From NCBI RefSeq assembly GCF_008704655.1, contig NZ_CP023688.1, positions 3,658,001-3,722,000 of the forward strand: a DNA stretch of 64,000 nucleotides, read 5' to 3'. The translations under genes were made by a program, and so were the position numbers. Numbering within the stretch: position 1 is the stretch's first letter; each line of letters opens with the position of its first letter. Origin of the DNA: Streptomyces rimosus (GTDB taxonomy: Bacteria > Actinomycetota > Actinomycetes > Streptomycetales > Streptomycetaceae). This document shows positions 1 to 7,736 of this stretch, piece by piece. Under the pieces are notes generated by a model. It had not been told where the DNA came from, did not search any database, and was given only the letters and a program-made list of their open reading frames with translations.

Positions 1-2
1 CC

Positions 3-485
3 GGGGCGGTGGGCTGCAACATCGAGGACAGTGATCACCGCAGCGGGGCGCTCACGGATGCCGGTCGGCAGGCGGACCGGCTGGCGGAGATCCGGGCGGC
101 GGCCGGGGACGAGCTGGTGATCAACGCTCGTATTGATGTGTTCCTGCCCGGGAGGTGCGGTTCCGGCGGTACGGATGGTGCCGGTGGTACGGAGGATTCC
201 GGCGCTACGGACCTCGCCGTACAGGTGGAGGAGGCGGTGCGGCGCGGGCTGCGGTACGCCGCCGCGGGCGCCGACTGCGTCTATCCGATCCTCGCGCCGC
301 CGCACGTCCTGCGGGAACTGGCGGACCGGATCGGGCTGCCGGTCAACGCCCTCGCCGTACCGGGCGGCCCGCCCCCGCGCGAACTGGGCGTGGCGGGCGC
401 GTCCCGGGTCACCTTCGGGGGCGGGCTGCACGGGCGGGCGATGGGGGCGGTGCGGGCGATGGCTGAGGAGTTGCGTACGGGCTGA
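3..485 (+). CDS. isocitrate lyase/PEP mutase family protein, 3' part
   Basis: The gene runs in from the left edge, so the N-terminal half is missing. The visible part opens with GAVGCNIEDS, close to the GAVGxNIEDS loop of the isocitrate lyase/phosphoenolpyruvate mutase superfamily, and continues with VINARIDVFL, the strand carrying a conserved Arg and Asp. Enzymes of this fold make or break C-C or P-C bonds of small oxo-acids with Mg2+. The remaining stretch (AAGADCVYPI, then LPVNALAVPG) fits the last strands of the barrel. A Gly/Thr-rich insert at about 160-210 is unusual and may be a surface loop. The exact substrate cannot be told from this piece. Confidence 0.8.
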   Translation, partial: GAVGCNIEDSDHRSGALTDAGRQADRLAEIRAAAGDELVINARIDVFLPGRCGSGGTDGAGGTEDSGATDLAVQVEEAVRRGLRYAAAGADCVYPILAPPHVLRELADRIGLPVNALAVPGGPPPRELGVAGASRVTFGGGLHGRAMGAVRAMAEELRTG

Positions 486-532
486 GGAGTTGCGTACGGG
501 CTGACGGCCGGGCCGTAATGGCCCGGCCGGAA

Positions 533-1276
533 TCACTTCCCTTCTTCCCGCTCCCCGACGATCTTGGCCAGCGCCGCGGTGATGTCGGCCTCGGTCGCCG
601 CCTTGGTGATACCGAGGCCGCTCAGCACTCCCTCGCCGTCCTCCAGTTCCAGCAGCGCCAGCAGAATGTGCTCGGTGCCGACGTAGTTGTGGCCCAGGCG
701 CAGCGCCTCGCGGAAGGTGAGTTCCAGCGCCTTCTTCGCCTGCGCGTCGAACGGGATCAGCGCGGGCATCTTCGCCGCCGCGGGCGGCAGCGACTCGGTC
801 ACGCGCTGCCGTACGGCGTCCAGCGTCACGCCCTGCGCCACGATCGCCCGCGCCGCGAGGCCGTCCGGCTCGGCCAGCAGGCCGAGCACCAGGTGGTGGG
901 TGCCGATCTGGTCGTTGCTCGCGGCGTGGGCCTCGTTCTGCGAGGTCACCACCACGTTGCGGGCGCGCTCGGTGTAACGGCCGAAGCCCTGGCTGGGGTC
1001 GAGGTCCGACGCCTCACCGGGCGCCTTGGGCACGAACCGCTTCTGGGCCGCCTGCTTGGTGACGCCCATGCTCTTGCCGATGTCCGTCCAGGAGGCGCCC
1101 GAGCGGCGGGCCTGGTCCACGAAGTGGCCGATCAGGTGATCGGCGATCTCACCGAGGTGCTCGGCGGCGAGTACCGCGTCGGTGAGCTGGTCCAGCGCGT
1201 CCGTATGGACCTTCTTGATGGTCTCGATCAGTTCGTCGAGGCGGATGGGCGGAGTACTGCGGGTGGGTTCCGTCAT
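533..1276 (-). CDS. Clp N-terminal (ClpC-type) domain protein without ATPase
   Basis: 247 residues. An N-terminal helix-turn-helix-like segment (about 45-80, with SWTDIGKSMGVTKQAAQKRF) is followed by a double Clp repeat (about 90-235) containing the hallmarks GTHHLVLGLL and YVGTEHILLALL. The repeat binds adaptors or substrates in ClpA/ClpC, but the AAA+ modules are absent. The protein could therefore be a Clp-interacting regulator or adaptor, possibly binding DNA through the N-terminal helices. The start is ATG at 1276. The -10 box lies so close to it that the mRNA is probably leaderless. The gene is divergent from the TetR gene at 1366, with palindromes between them. The domain call is firm; the role is inferred. 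Confidence 0.85.
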   Translation of the reverse strand: MTEPTRSTPPIRLDELIETIKKVHTDALDQLTDAVLAAEHLGEIADHLIGHFVDQARRSGASWTDIGKSMGVTKQAAQKRFVPKAPGEASDLDPSQGFGRYTERARNVVVTSQNEAHAASNDQIGTHHLVLGLLAEPDGLAARAIVAQGVTLDAVRQRVTESLPPAAAKMPALIPFDAQAKKALELTFREALRLGHNYVGTEHILLALLELEDGEGVLSGLGITKAATEADITAALAKIVGEREEGK

Positions 1277-1278
1277 GC

Positions 1279-1323
1279 GTCAACCGTAAGTTGACGATGC
1301 TCGACCGTCAACCCCTGGTTGAC
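1279..1323. promoter_or_regulatory. pair of GTCAA/TTGAC palindromes (operator candidates)
   Basis: Two copies of the palindrome GTCAA-N7-TTGAC lie at 1279-1295 and 1307-1323, with centres 28 bp apart. The second is perfect over GTCAAC-N5-GTTGAC. They overlap the -10 and -35 boxes of the leftward Clp-N gene, so a dimeric repressor bound here would block it. The binder is unknown; the Clp-N protein itself is one possibility. Confidence 0.65.
1283..1311 (-). promoter_or_regulatory. promoter of the Clp-N gene, leaderless
   Basis: Read on the minus strand, TTGACG (1311-1306), a 17-bp spacer and TACGGT (1288-1283) form a good housekeeping promoter. The expected +1 falls on or next to the ATG at 1276. 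No Shine-Dalgarno sequence is present, so translation of a leaderless mRNA is expected. Confidence 0.65.
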
Positions 1324-1338
1324 GATCTCTGGCTTTAC

Positions 1339-1354
1339 TAGAGCAGCTGCTCTA
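1339..1354. promoter_or_regulatory. 16-bp perfect palindrome, likely TetR operator
   Basis: TAGAGCAGCTGCTCTA lies 11 bp before the ATG of the TetR gene and overlaps the start of its likely -10 box TACTAT (1353-1358). Length, symmetry and place are typical of TetR autoregulation. The +1 would again sit close to the ATG. Confidence 0.7.
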
Positions 1355-1365
1355 CTATTGCGACG

Positions 1366-2007
1366 ATGCGTACCGTCAACTCCGAAGAGCACGCCCGCAA
1401 ACGGGCCCACATCCTGCGCGCCGCGGCCGGGGAGTTCGCCGCGCACGGCGTGGACGGCACGTCCACCGCCCGTATCTGCCGCGCCGCCGGAATCGGATCC
1501 GGCACGCTCTTCCACTACTTCGCCACCAAGCGCGACATCTTCCACGCCCTGTTCGGCGACGATGTGCCGCGCAACGCCGAAGCGTGCGCCCGCGCACTCG
1601 CCGCGGAGCGGCCGGACGACGGCCTCGACCTCCTGCTGGACCACCTGCTCGCCGACCTCGCCGACCCACTGGTGCCGGGCCTGGCCGCCGCGGCCGTCTT
1701 CCAGGCCAACCGGGACGAGGAGTTCGCCCGGATGGTCCTCACCGACAGCGCGCAGATACGGACCGCCCTGACCACCCTGACCACGCGGCTCGCCGCGGCA
1801 GGGCGGCAGCTCGCCTTCCCTCCCGAACGGGCCGCCGGCTGGATCCAGAGCCTGATCGACGGCGCCTATCTCACGGCCGGCGAACCGGACTTCGACCCCG
1901 AGGCGCACGCCGCCGAACTACGGCAGATCGTCGCCTGGCTGACCGGCCGGGACCGGTACGGCGCGCCTGCGCAACCCGCCGACGGGCCCGCCCCGTCACA
2001 CCCCTGA
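1366..2007 (+). CDS. TetR/AcrR family transcriptional regulator
   Basis: 213 residues. The N-terminal HTH (about 12-58) shows the family pattern ILRAAAGEFAAHGVDGTS, then GIGSGTLFHYFATKRDIFHAL. The C-terminal ligand domain has no recognisable specificity. A perfect 16-bp palindrome just upstream suggests that the protein represses its own transcription. The membrane-protein gene that follows after 38 bp on the same strand may be its target. There is no good ribosome site before the ATG, consistent with a leaderless mRNA. Confidence 0.9.
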   Translation: MRTVNSEEHARKRAHILRAAAGEFAAHGVDGTSTARICRAAGIGSGTLFHYFATKRDIFHALFGDDVPRNAEACARALAAERPDDGLDLLLDHLLADLADPLVPGLAAAAVFQANRDEEFARMVLTDSAQIRTALTTLTTRLAAAGRQLAFPPERAAGWIQSLIDGAYLTAGEPDFDPEAHAAELRQIVAWLTGRDRYGAPAQPADGPAPSHP

Positions 2008-2045
2008 CCTCATCCACCGACCCCGCACCCGAGGGAGAACCGGCC

Positions 2046-2846
2046 ATGTCCTCCGACAACCCGGCTTTCAAGGCCCCGCCCAAGGATTCGCCCGAGGACT
2101 TGTCCAAGGCCCCGTCCTCACCCTCGTCCTCCTCCCCTGACCGGACCGCCGTCGGCCCCTCCACCGGCGAACGCGTCCTGCTGTGGGCCGGTTTCCCCGT
2201 ACTGGGAGCGGTGGTGCTGTGGCTGCTCAGCCGGGCGGCGGGCTGGGTGGCTTCGCTGCCCTGGGCGCCGCTGCAAGGGCCGTTCAAGCTGGTCGCGTCC
2301 GTACCCGAACCGCAGGTGTCGATCGGTGCCGTGATCCTCGGCGTTCTGCTCGGCCTGGGGATCGCGTTCTTCGCCGAGTCGGAGTACGTCACCGCCGTCA
2401 TCGACCCCGAGCAGGCCGTACTGACCGTGGACCGCGTCTCCCGCACCGTGCCGCGCGCCGCGACGGCCGCGGTCTTCAAGGACGGCAAGAACCTGGTCCT
2501 GCTCGGCCACGACACCACGGAACTGGCCCGTCTGCGAGGCGACTTCGACGCGGAACGGTTCGCGGCGGCGTTCCAGCGGCACGGCTATCCGTGGCAGCCG
2601 GACGGCGACCCGTACGCCGCCGACTTCCGCCGCTGGGTGACGGCCCAGCCCGACCTGCCCGAGGCCGCGCACGCCCTCCTCAAGGCCCGTGAGCACGCCC
2701 TGAAGAAGGGCCACAAGGAGGACGCCGAGCAGCTGCGGACCGAGCTGTCCGCGCTGGGCATCGTCGTACGGGAGGGCAAGGACAAGGCGCAGCAGTGGCG
2801 CCGGGTCCGGGCCGCTTCCGGCGACGCGGAGCGCACCGGCGCCTGA
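2046..2846 (+). CDS. YqeB-like membrane protein
   Basis: 266 residues. A Ser/Pro-rich N-terminus is followed by two membrane segments (about 45-67 and 92-110), then a soluble part with AVIDPEQAVLTVDRV and AVFKDGKNLVLLGHD and a charged helical C-terminus. I recall this layout from Streptomyces proteins annotated as YqeB family, whose function is unknown. The ATG at 2046 was chosen because GAGGGAG lies just upstream and the N-terminus then starts after the TetR stop. The gene probably shares a transcript with the TetR gene. Confidence 0.75.
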   Translation: MSSDNPAFKAPPKDSPEDLSKAPSSPSSSSPDRTAVGPSTGERVLLWAGFPVLGAVVLWLLSRAAGWVASLPWAPLQGPFKLVASVPEPQVSIGAVILGVLLGLGIAFFAESEYVTAVIDPEQAVLTVDRVSRTVPRAATAAVFKDGKNLVLLGHDTTELARLRGDFDAERFAAAFQRHGYPWQPDGDPYAADFRRWVTAQPDLPEAAHALLKAREHALKKGHKEDAEQLRTELSALGIVVREGKDKAQQWRRVRAASGDAERTGA

Positions 2847-2910
2847 CGCTGTCCGCCCCGCCGAGCCCCTCGGCCCTGTGCCCCCTACGCCCCCTCTGCC
2901 TCTCTGCCCC

Positions 2911-3387
2911 TCAGTCCGTGCCCGGCGTCTTGGCCGTGCTGACGGCGATCCGGTTCCAGGTGTTGATCGCGAACGTCAGGGTGAGCAGACCGGCGAGCTC
3001 CGTATCGTCGAACTGCCCGGCGGCGCGGGCGTACTCCTCATCCGGCACCCCCTGGTCGGCAAGTCGGGTGACCGCCTCCGTCAGCGCGAGCGCCGCCCGC
3101 TCCCGCTCCGTGAAGAACCCGCGCGCCTCGCGCCACACGGCGACCATGTGCAGCCGCTCCTCGCTCTCCCCGCGCTTGCGGGCGTCGGTGGTGTGCATGT
3201 GGAGGCAGTACGCGCAGTTGTTGAGCTGCGAGGCGCGGATCTGCACCAGTTCCACGAGGGTCGGGTCCAGGTGCTCGCGGGCGGCGCCGTCGAAGGCGAG
3301 GAGGGCCTTGAACGCCTTGGGCGCGGTGCGGGCGAAGTCGAGGCGGGAGATGGAGGAGGCATCGGTGGTCTGCGTCGTGTTCGTCAT
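2911..3387 (-). CDS. carboxymuconolactone decarboxylase/AhpD-like protein
   Basis: 158 residues with the AhpD signature ELVQIRASQLNNCAYCLHMH: Glu47, the redox pair Cys58 and Cys61, and His65. AhpD-type proteins use this Cys pair as a peroxidase or peroxiredoxin reductant in the cytoplasm. Some members act on small lactones, but the CxxC motif favours the redox role. The gene is divergent from a MocR regulator with only 47 bp between them, so that regulator is the likely controller. Confidence 0.85.
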   Translation of the reverse strand: MTNTTQTTDASSISRLDFARTAPKAFKALLAFDGAAREHLDPTLVELVQIRASQLNNCAYCLHMHTTDARKRGESEERLHMVAVWREARGFFTERERAALALTEAVTRLADQGVPDEEYARAAGQFDDTELAGLLTLTFAINTWNRIAVSTAKTPGTD

Positions 3388-3434
3388 GTCCTCGAACCTA
3401 GGCAGCCGGGCGACCCGTTGTAGGGTGCACTTTC

Positions 3435-4874
3435 ATGGGGGAATCATGGGTCAATTCCGCGACGGTTCTGGGCGCCGACCTGCATCTGGAGCTGAGCGGC
3501 CCGGGCAGCCGGCGGGCCGCGCTCATACGGGCGCTGCGTGAAGCCGTACGTACGGGACGGCTCGCACCCGGTACGAAGTTGCCGCCGTACCGCTCGCTCG
3601 CCGCGGACCTGGGAATCGCCCGCAACACCGTCGCCGACGCCTACGCGGAACTGGTCGCCGAGGGCTGGCTGAGCGCGCGCCAGGGCTCCGGCACCCGCGT
3701 AGCCCAGCGCGCGGAACCGCTACGCCCCGCCCAGGCCCCCGCGCCCCGGCCACCGTCCACCCGCCCCGTGCACAACCTGCTCCAGGGCCAGCCGGACGCC
3801 GCCTCGTTCCCCCGCACCGCGTGGCTCACCTCGGCCCGCCGCGCGCTGACCGCGGCCCCGAACGACGCGTTCGGCCCCGGCGACCCGCGGGGCCGCCCCG
3901 AACTACGACGCGCGCTCACCGACTACCTGGCGCGCGCCCGGGGCGTACGCACCGACCCCGACCGCATCGTGATCTGCTCGGGCTTCGCGCACGCGCTGCG
4001 CCTGCTGTTCGGCGGCCCGGCGCATGTCCTCGGCGGACCGCTGGCCGTCGAGGCGTACGGTCTGGAATTCCACCGGTCGCTACTGGCGGCCGCGGCGGTA
4101 CGCACCGTGCCGCTACCGCTGGACGAACACGGCGCGGACACGTCCCAGTTGGCGTCTCTCCCGGGTGTACGGGCAACCCTCCTCACCCCGGCACACCAAT
4201 TCCCCACCGGCGTGCCCCTCCACCCCGACCACCGGGCCGCCGCCATCAACTGGGCGCGCAGCACCGGGAGTCTGATCCTGGAGGACGACTACGACGGCGA
4301 GTTCAGATACGACCGCCAGCCCGTCGGGAGCCTCCAGGGCCTCGATCCCGACCATGTCGTCCACCTCGGATCGGTGAGCAAGAGCCTGTCCCCCGCGCTG
4401 CGGCTGGGCTGGATGGTGCTGCCCGAGCGCCTGGTGGAACCGGTACTGGCCGCGAAGGGCGAGCGGGAGGCGTGGGCCGGCGTCACGGATCAGCTCACCC
4501 TCGCGGACTTCATCGAGCGCGGCGCGTACGACCGCCATGTACGTGGCATGCGACTGCGCTACCGGCGGCGGCGCGACCGCCTGGTGGCCGCGCTGGCGGC
4601 GAGCGCGCCGCACATCACGGTCAGCGGCATAGCGGCCGGGCTGCACGCCGTACTGGAACTCCCCGCCCAGGCCGGCGAACAAGCCGAGGAAGCCGCGCTA
4701 CGTGCGGCCCGCTGGCAGGGCCTGGCCCTGGACGGCCTGACCACATACCGCCACCCGGACGCGACCGGCCCCGCCCGCCACGGCCTGGTCGTCGGCTACG
4801 CCACCCCACCGGAACATGCCTTCGGCGCGGCGCTGGAGGCGCTGTGCCGGGCGTTGCCGGAGTGGCGGGAGTAG
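3435..4874 (+). CDS. MocR-type GntR/aminotransferase transcriptional regulator
   Basis: 479 residues. A GntR winged HTH (about 15-80, with LPPYRSLAADLGIARNTVADAY) is fused to a fold-type I aminotransferase domain. The PLP-binding lysine is Lys316 in GSVSKSLSPALRLGW, and the DDYDGEF motif precedes it. MocR regulators sense PLP or a PLP adduct; PdxR, which controls vitamin B6 synthesis, is the best-known one. Here the divergent neighbour is an AhpD-like gene, so the regulon is probably stress or redox linked instead. Confidence 0.9.
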   Translation: MGESWVNSATVLGADLHLELSGPGSRRAALIRALREAVRTGRLAPGTKLPPYRSLAADLGIARNTVADAYAELVAEGWLSARQGSGTRVAQRAEPLRPAQAPAPRPPSTRPVHNLLQGQPDAASFPRTAWLTSARRALTAAPNDAFGPGDPRGRPELRRALTDYLARARGVRTDPDRIVICSGFAHALRLLFGGPAHVLGGPLAVEAYGLEFHRSLLAAAAVRTVPLPLDEHGADTSQLASLPGVRATLLTPAHQFPTGVPLHPDHRAAAINWARSTGSLILEDDYDGEFRYDRQPVGSLQGLDPDHVVHLGSVSKSLSPALRLGWMVLPERLVEPVLAAKGEREAWAGVTDQLTLADFIERGAYDRHVRGMRLRYRRRRDRLVAALAASAPHITVSGIAAGLHAVLELPAQAGEQAEEAALRAARWQGLALDGLTTYRHPDATGPARHGLVVGYATPPEHAFGAALEALCRALPEWRE

Positions 4875-4881
4875 AGCGCCC

Positions 4882-5250
4882 TTATTGGGCGCGCATTTGG
4901 GCTGGCCTGGAGAAGATACTGACGGGCTCCTCCGTCCGCTTCTCGAATAGCTTGTGCCCGGTATCGGCCGCATGTTCCCGCATCCAACTGTTCGTCTGCA
5001 TGGGGGTGTCCCAGGAGGCGGAACGGACGCCACACTCCGAACCGTCGATTTCGGTGATGCATTTGGCGACGTGTTTGCGGATGCCGGTGATCTGGATTTC
5101 CAGGCGTGACGGCGTGGGGGCCGGGGTTGACATGGGAGGACTCTCCGCTTGAGGGGCGTTGAAGGCAGCGCCATCGCCGTCACTGGTGCGCACAAGGAGC
5201 ACGCCGTCGCGACCGCATGAGCACATCAACCGGTTGAGGTGTTCGGACAA
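4882..5250 (-). CDS. small conserved actinobacterial protein (DUF7848-like)
   Basis: 122 residues, not functionally known. An N-terminal MCSCGRDG could bind metal. The C-terminal 80 residues (CITEIDGSECGVRSASWDT, then WMREHAADTGH) resemble what I recall as DUF7848, with one Cys pair and a His. I chose the TTG at 5250 because GGAGAGGAG sits six bases upstream; an internal ATG at 5133 with GGAGAG is the alternative. It is divergent from the XRE gene and converges with the MocR gene. Base composition is less GC-rich than the neighbours, as for the whole 4.9-6.4 kb block. Confidence 0.6.
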   Translation of the reverse strand: MSEHLNRLMCSCGRDGVLLVRTSDGDGAAFNAPQAESPPMSTPAPTPSRLEIQITGIRKHVAKCITEIDGSECGVRSASWDTPMQTNSWMREHAADTGHKLFEKRTEEPVSIFSRPAQMRAQ

Positions 5251-5315
5251 GGTTGACTCCTCTCCGTAGCGAATCCACTACCGGGGAGAGTCAGAGTGCT
5301 CTACAGTCGGGGTCA

Positions 5316-5337
5316 GTTCAACTTACGCCTATTGAAC
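5316..5337. promoter_or_regulatory. inverted repeat before the XRE gene
   Basis: Perfect inverted repeat GTTCAA-N10-TTGAAC in the 107-bp gap between the divergent small gene and the XRE gene. It is a plausible operator for the XRE protein. Confidence 0.5.
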
Positions 5338-5357
5338 GACCAGTTGGGTGGTGGCTG

Positions 5358-6185
5358 TTGAACCGCAACGAGTTGGATCCTGACCGCTCACCAAAGGCAC
5401 GTTTCGGCGTTCGTTTGCGCGCTTTGCGGGATGAACGCGGATGGACACAGGAGGAGCTGGCGGAGCGCCTGGGGTACTCCGGGACGCATATCTCCGCCGT
5501 CGAAAATGGCCGTCGCCCTCCAACTCCTCGCTTCGCGACAACGGCGGACAAGGTGCTGGGAACTGGCGGCCGGCTCGAACGTCAGGGTCGGTCCTTGCGT
5601 CAGCCGGCTCTGATGGAGGGATTCCCTGAGTACGTGGGGCATGAGGCGCAGGCAGCGGAAATCCGGCTTTACGAGGTAGGTGTTGTTCCTGGCCTGCTTC
5701 AGACACCGGAGTACGCGCGAGTTCTCGCAGAGACCGCCGTGAGGCGGGGATTGATCACGGCTGAGCAGGCAAACGAGCGAGTCGCACTCGTTGCTCAGCG
5801 GCAAGACGCACTGGATCGTACGCCTCCACCACTGGTCTTCGTAGTGCTGGACGAAAGCTGTATCCGTCGGTCTATCGGTGCACCCGGCGTCATGGACGCT
5901 CAGCTGGATCGTCTAGTCGAGTTTGCGGAGCTGCCGAACACAGTGCTCCAGGTCTCCCCGTTCGACATGCAGGAACGCCCCCCGATCGGCCTGCCCTTCT
6001 ACATCCTCACGCTTCTGGACCGCAAACTCATGTCGTACGCAGAGTCCGCCCACCGTGGGCATCTCGAACGAGACACCACATCCGCGCTTCCCCTGCTGGC
6101 GGCCTACCATCAACTGCAAGCGGAAGCGCGGTCCCAAGCGTCATCCATGGCCATGCTCAACCAGTTACGGAAGGGCACCCTGTGA
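5358..6185 (+). CDS. XRE regulator with DUF5753 (Scr1-type) domain
   Basis: 275 residues from the TTG at 5358. The cro/CI HTH (about 16-70) reads ERGWTQEELAERLGYSGTHI. The DUF5753 part (about 90-265) shows EAQAAEIRLYEVGVVPGLLQ and VFVVLDESCIRR. In Streptomyces such proteins (WhiJ type) pair with a small DUF397 partner and affect development; the partner follows directly here with a GTGA overlap. An upstream start at 5253 would add 35 residues without family similarity and would run through the inverted repeat, so I prefer 5358. The ribosome site is weak. Confidence 0.85.
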   Translation: MNRNELDPDRSPKARFGVRLRALRDERGWTQEELAERLGYSGTHISAVENGRRPPTPRFATTADKVLGTGGRLERQGRSLRQPALMEGFPEYVGHEAQAAEIRLYEVGVVPGLLQTPEYARVLAETAVRRGLITAEQANERVALVAQRQDALDRTPPPLVFVVLDESCIRRSIGAPGVMDAQLDRLVEFAELPNTVLQVSPFDMQERPPIGLPFYILTLLDRKLMSYAESAHRGHLERDTTSALPLLAAYHQLQAEARSQASSMAMLNQLRKGTL

Positions 6186-6382
6186 CCACCGAATCCCCCC
6201 GTTGGTTCAAGTCCTCGTACAGCGACAACGGCGGCGCTTGCATAGAGGTCGCCACCAACCTCATCACCTCGCACGGAGTGATCCCCGTCCGAGACTCCAA
6301 GAACCCAGACGGCCCGCACCTGACGCTCAGCACAGACGCCTGGGCCGGACTGGTCGAGTTCGCCCGGCGCTCTGCCGTCTGA
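6182..6382 (+). CDS. DUF397 domain protein
   Basis: 66 residues with the family pattern WFKSSYSDNGGACIEVA, VPVRDSKNP-like (here IPVRDSKNPDG) and LTLSTDAWAGLVEFAR. DUF397 proteins are partners of DUF5753 XRE regulators; the GTG start overlaps the stop of that gene by four bases, so the two are translationally coupled and probably act as a pair. Confidence 0.9.
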   Translation: MTTESPRWFKSSYSDNGGACIEVATNLITSHGVIPVRDSKNPDGPHLTLSTDAWAGLVEFARRSAV

Positions 6383-6400
6383 CCTTGGCGGAGCGGCCCC

Positions 6401-6434
6401 GGCCCCGCCACTCCCGTAGCGGAGCAGCGGGGCC
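6401..6434. terminator. bidirectional terminator hairpin
   Basis: GGCCCCGC and GCGGGGCC arms of 8 bp around an 18-nt loop, between the convergent DUF397 and protease genes. No T-run, as usual in this genus. Confidence 0.45.
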
Positions 6435-6439
6435 CTCAC

Positions 6440-7609
6440 TCACGCGAACTTCCTGCTGATCCCCTCAAAAACCCGCTTCGCCTCAACCCCCAAATGCGGC
6501 CCCGCCAACCACGTGTGATCCAGCGAGCCGATGGAGCTGTTGGAGACCAGGTACGTGCGGCCGCCGCGGTTGGTGAACCAGCCGCCCCCTGACGTGCCGC
6601 CGGTCATCGTGCAGCCGATGCGGTGCATGGCGGGGGTGCCGGGGGACATGGTGAGGCGGCCGGGGCGGGAGGGGCAGTTCATCATGCGGGCGCCGTCGTA
6701 CGGGGGCGCGGCCGGGTAGCCGAAGGCCTGGAGGCCGTTGATGCGGTCTGCGGAGGGGGCGCCGAACCAGACCGGCAGGGCCGCGCCGACGGTTTCCTGG
6801 AGGGACTTGCCGCCGCCCCGTTCCGGGCGGACGTGGAGTACGGCGAAGTCGTACGCGGAACCGGCGTTGCCGGACTTGGTGCTGCCCATGTCGATCCACT
6901 CGCCGGACGTGGTGACCCAGTTCGCCCACCACACCCCGTACGGCGCGACCTCCTGCGCCGGGGCCCGGCCGACCTGGCTCATCGGCAGGCCCTGGTCGTT
7001 GTAGGACGGCACGAAGACGATGTTGCGCATCCAGCCGCCGCTTTTGCCGGTGTGCACGCAGTGGCCCGCGGTCCACACGAGGTTGGACCTGCCGGGGTGC
7101 GCCGGGTCCTCGACGACGGTGCCGGAGCAGACCATGGGGCCCTGCGGGCTGTCGAACATGATCTTGCCGATGGGAGCCATGTGCTGGTGGTACGGGCGGG
7201 CCACCTGCTGGGCCTGTACGGGGCGCGGCTCGGGGTCGGTGCCGCCGTCGGCCGTGCGGGCGCTCTGGGCGGTGACGTCCGGGGTGGTCTTCGCCTCGGC
7301 CATCCGGGACGGGTTCCACAGGTCCTTGATGATCGGGTTGGCGAACTCGGAGGCCTTGCGGGACCACCGGTCCCAGTCCTTCCAGCCGCCCTTCTCCCAC
7401 TTCTTGATGTCGTCCAGGTTGGACGGCAGCCCGTTGGGCAGGTCGGCGCCGCCGGTGTCCTGGCCCGCCTCGCCCTTCTTGTCACCGGCCGCGGCCGAAC
7501 TCCCGGGACCGGCGGCGGCCTTGTCGTCGCCGGGGCCGCAGGCGGTGGCGGCGGTGAACAGCGTGACCACCGCGGCGGCGGCCGCGGCGGTACGGCGTAT
7601 GGCAGGCAT
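6440..7609 (-). CDS. exported trypsin-like serine protease
   Basis: 389 residues. An N-terminal signal sequence ends in Cys24 (AATAC), a weak lipobox, so the protein may be lipid-anchored. A Gly/Ala-rich linker leads to a chymotrypsin-fold domain with His183 (WTAGHC), Asp254 (AYDFAVLHV) and Ser340 (GGTSGGGW). The CPS-rich region and spacing resemble V8/glutamyl-endopeptidase relatives of actinobacteria. It acts outside the membrane; its substrate is unknown. The gene stands alone after the response-regulator cluster and converges with DUF397. Confidence 0.85.
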   Translation of the reverse strand: MPAIRRTAAAAAAVVTLFTAATACGPGDDKAAAGPGSSAAAGDKKGEAGQDTGGADLPNGLPSNLDDIKKWEKGGWKDWDRWSRKASEFANPIIKDLWNPSRMAEAKTTPDVTAQSARTADGGTDPEPRPVQAQQVARPYHQHMAPIGKIMFDSPQGPMVCSGTVVEDPAHPGRSNLVWTAGHCVHTGKSGGWMRNIVFVPSYNDQGLPMSQVGRAPAQEVAPYGVWWANWVTTSGEWIDMGSTKSGNAGSAYDFAVLHVRPERGGGKSLQETVGAALPVWFGAPSADRINGLQAFGYPAAPPYDGARMMNCPSRPGRLTMSPGTPAMHRIGCTMTGGTSGGGWFTNRGGRTYLVSNSSIGSLDHTWLAGPHLGVEAKRVFEGISRKFA

Positions 7610-7683
7610 GGAGCGGGTTCCCCCTGGTGCGTCCGGTAAAGCGGCATTGAGCGGCCTGCCCCCGGCCGGGGGCGTGTCTACTA

Positions 7684-7706
7684 TGCCTGTGCAGGACGCA
7701 CAGGCA
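7684..7706 (-). terminator. hairpin after the response-regulator gene
   Basis: TGCCTGTGC and GCACAGGCA arms with a 5-nt loop, 30 bp past the stop of the leftward response-regulator gene and upstream of the protease start. Confidence 0.5.
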
Positions 7707-7736
7707 CCGATGAGGGGTTGCGACCGGTCCCCGGGC

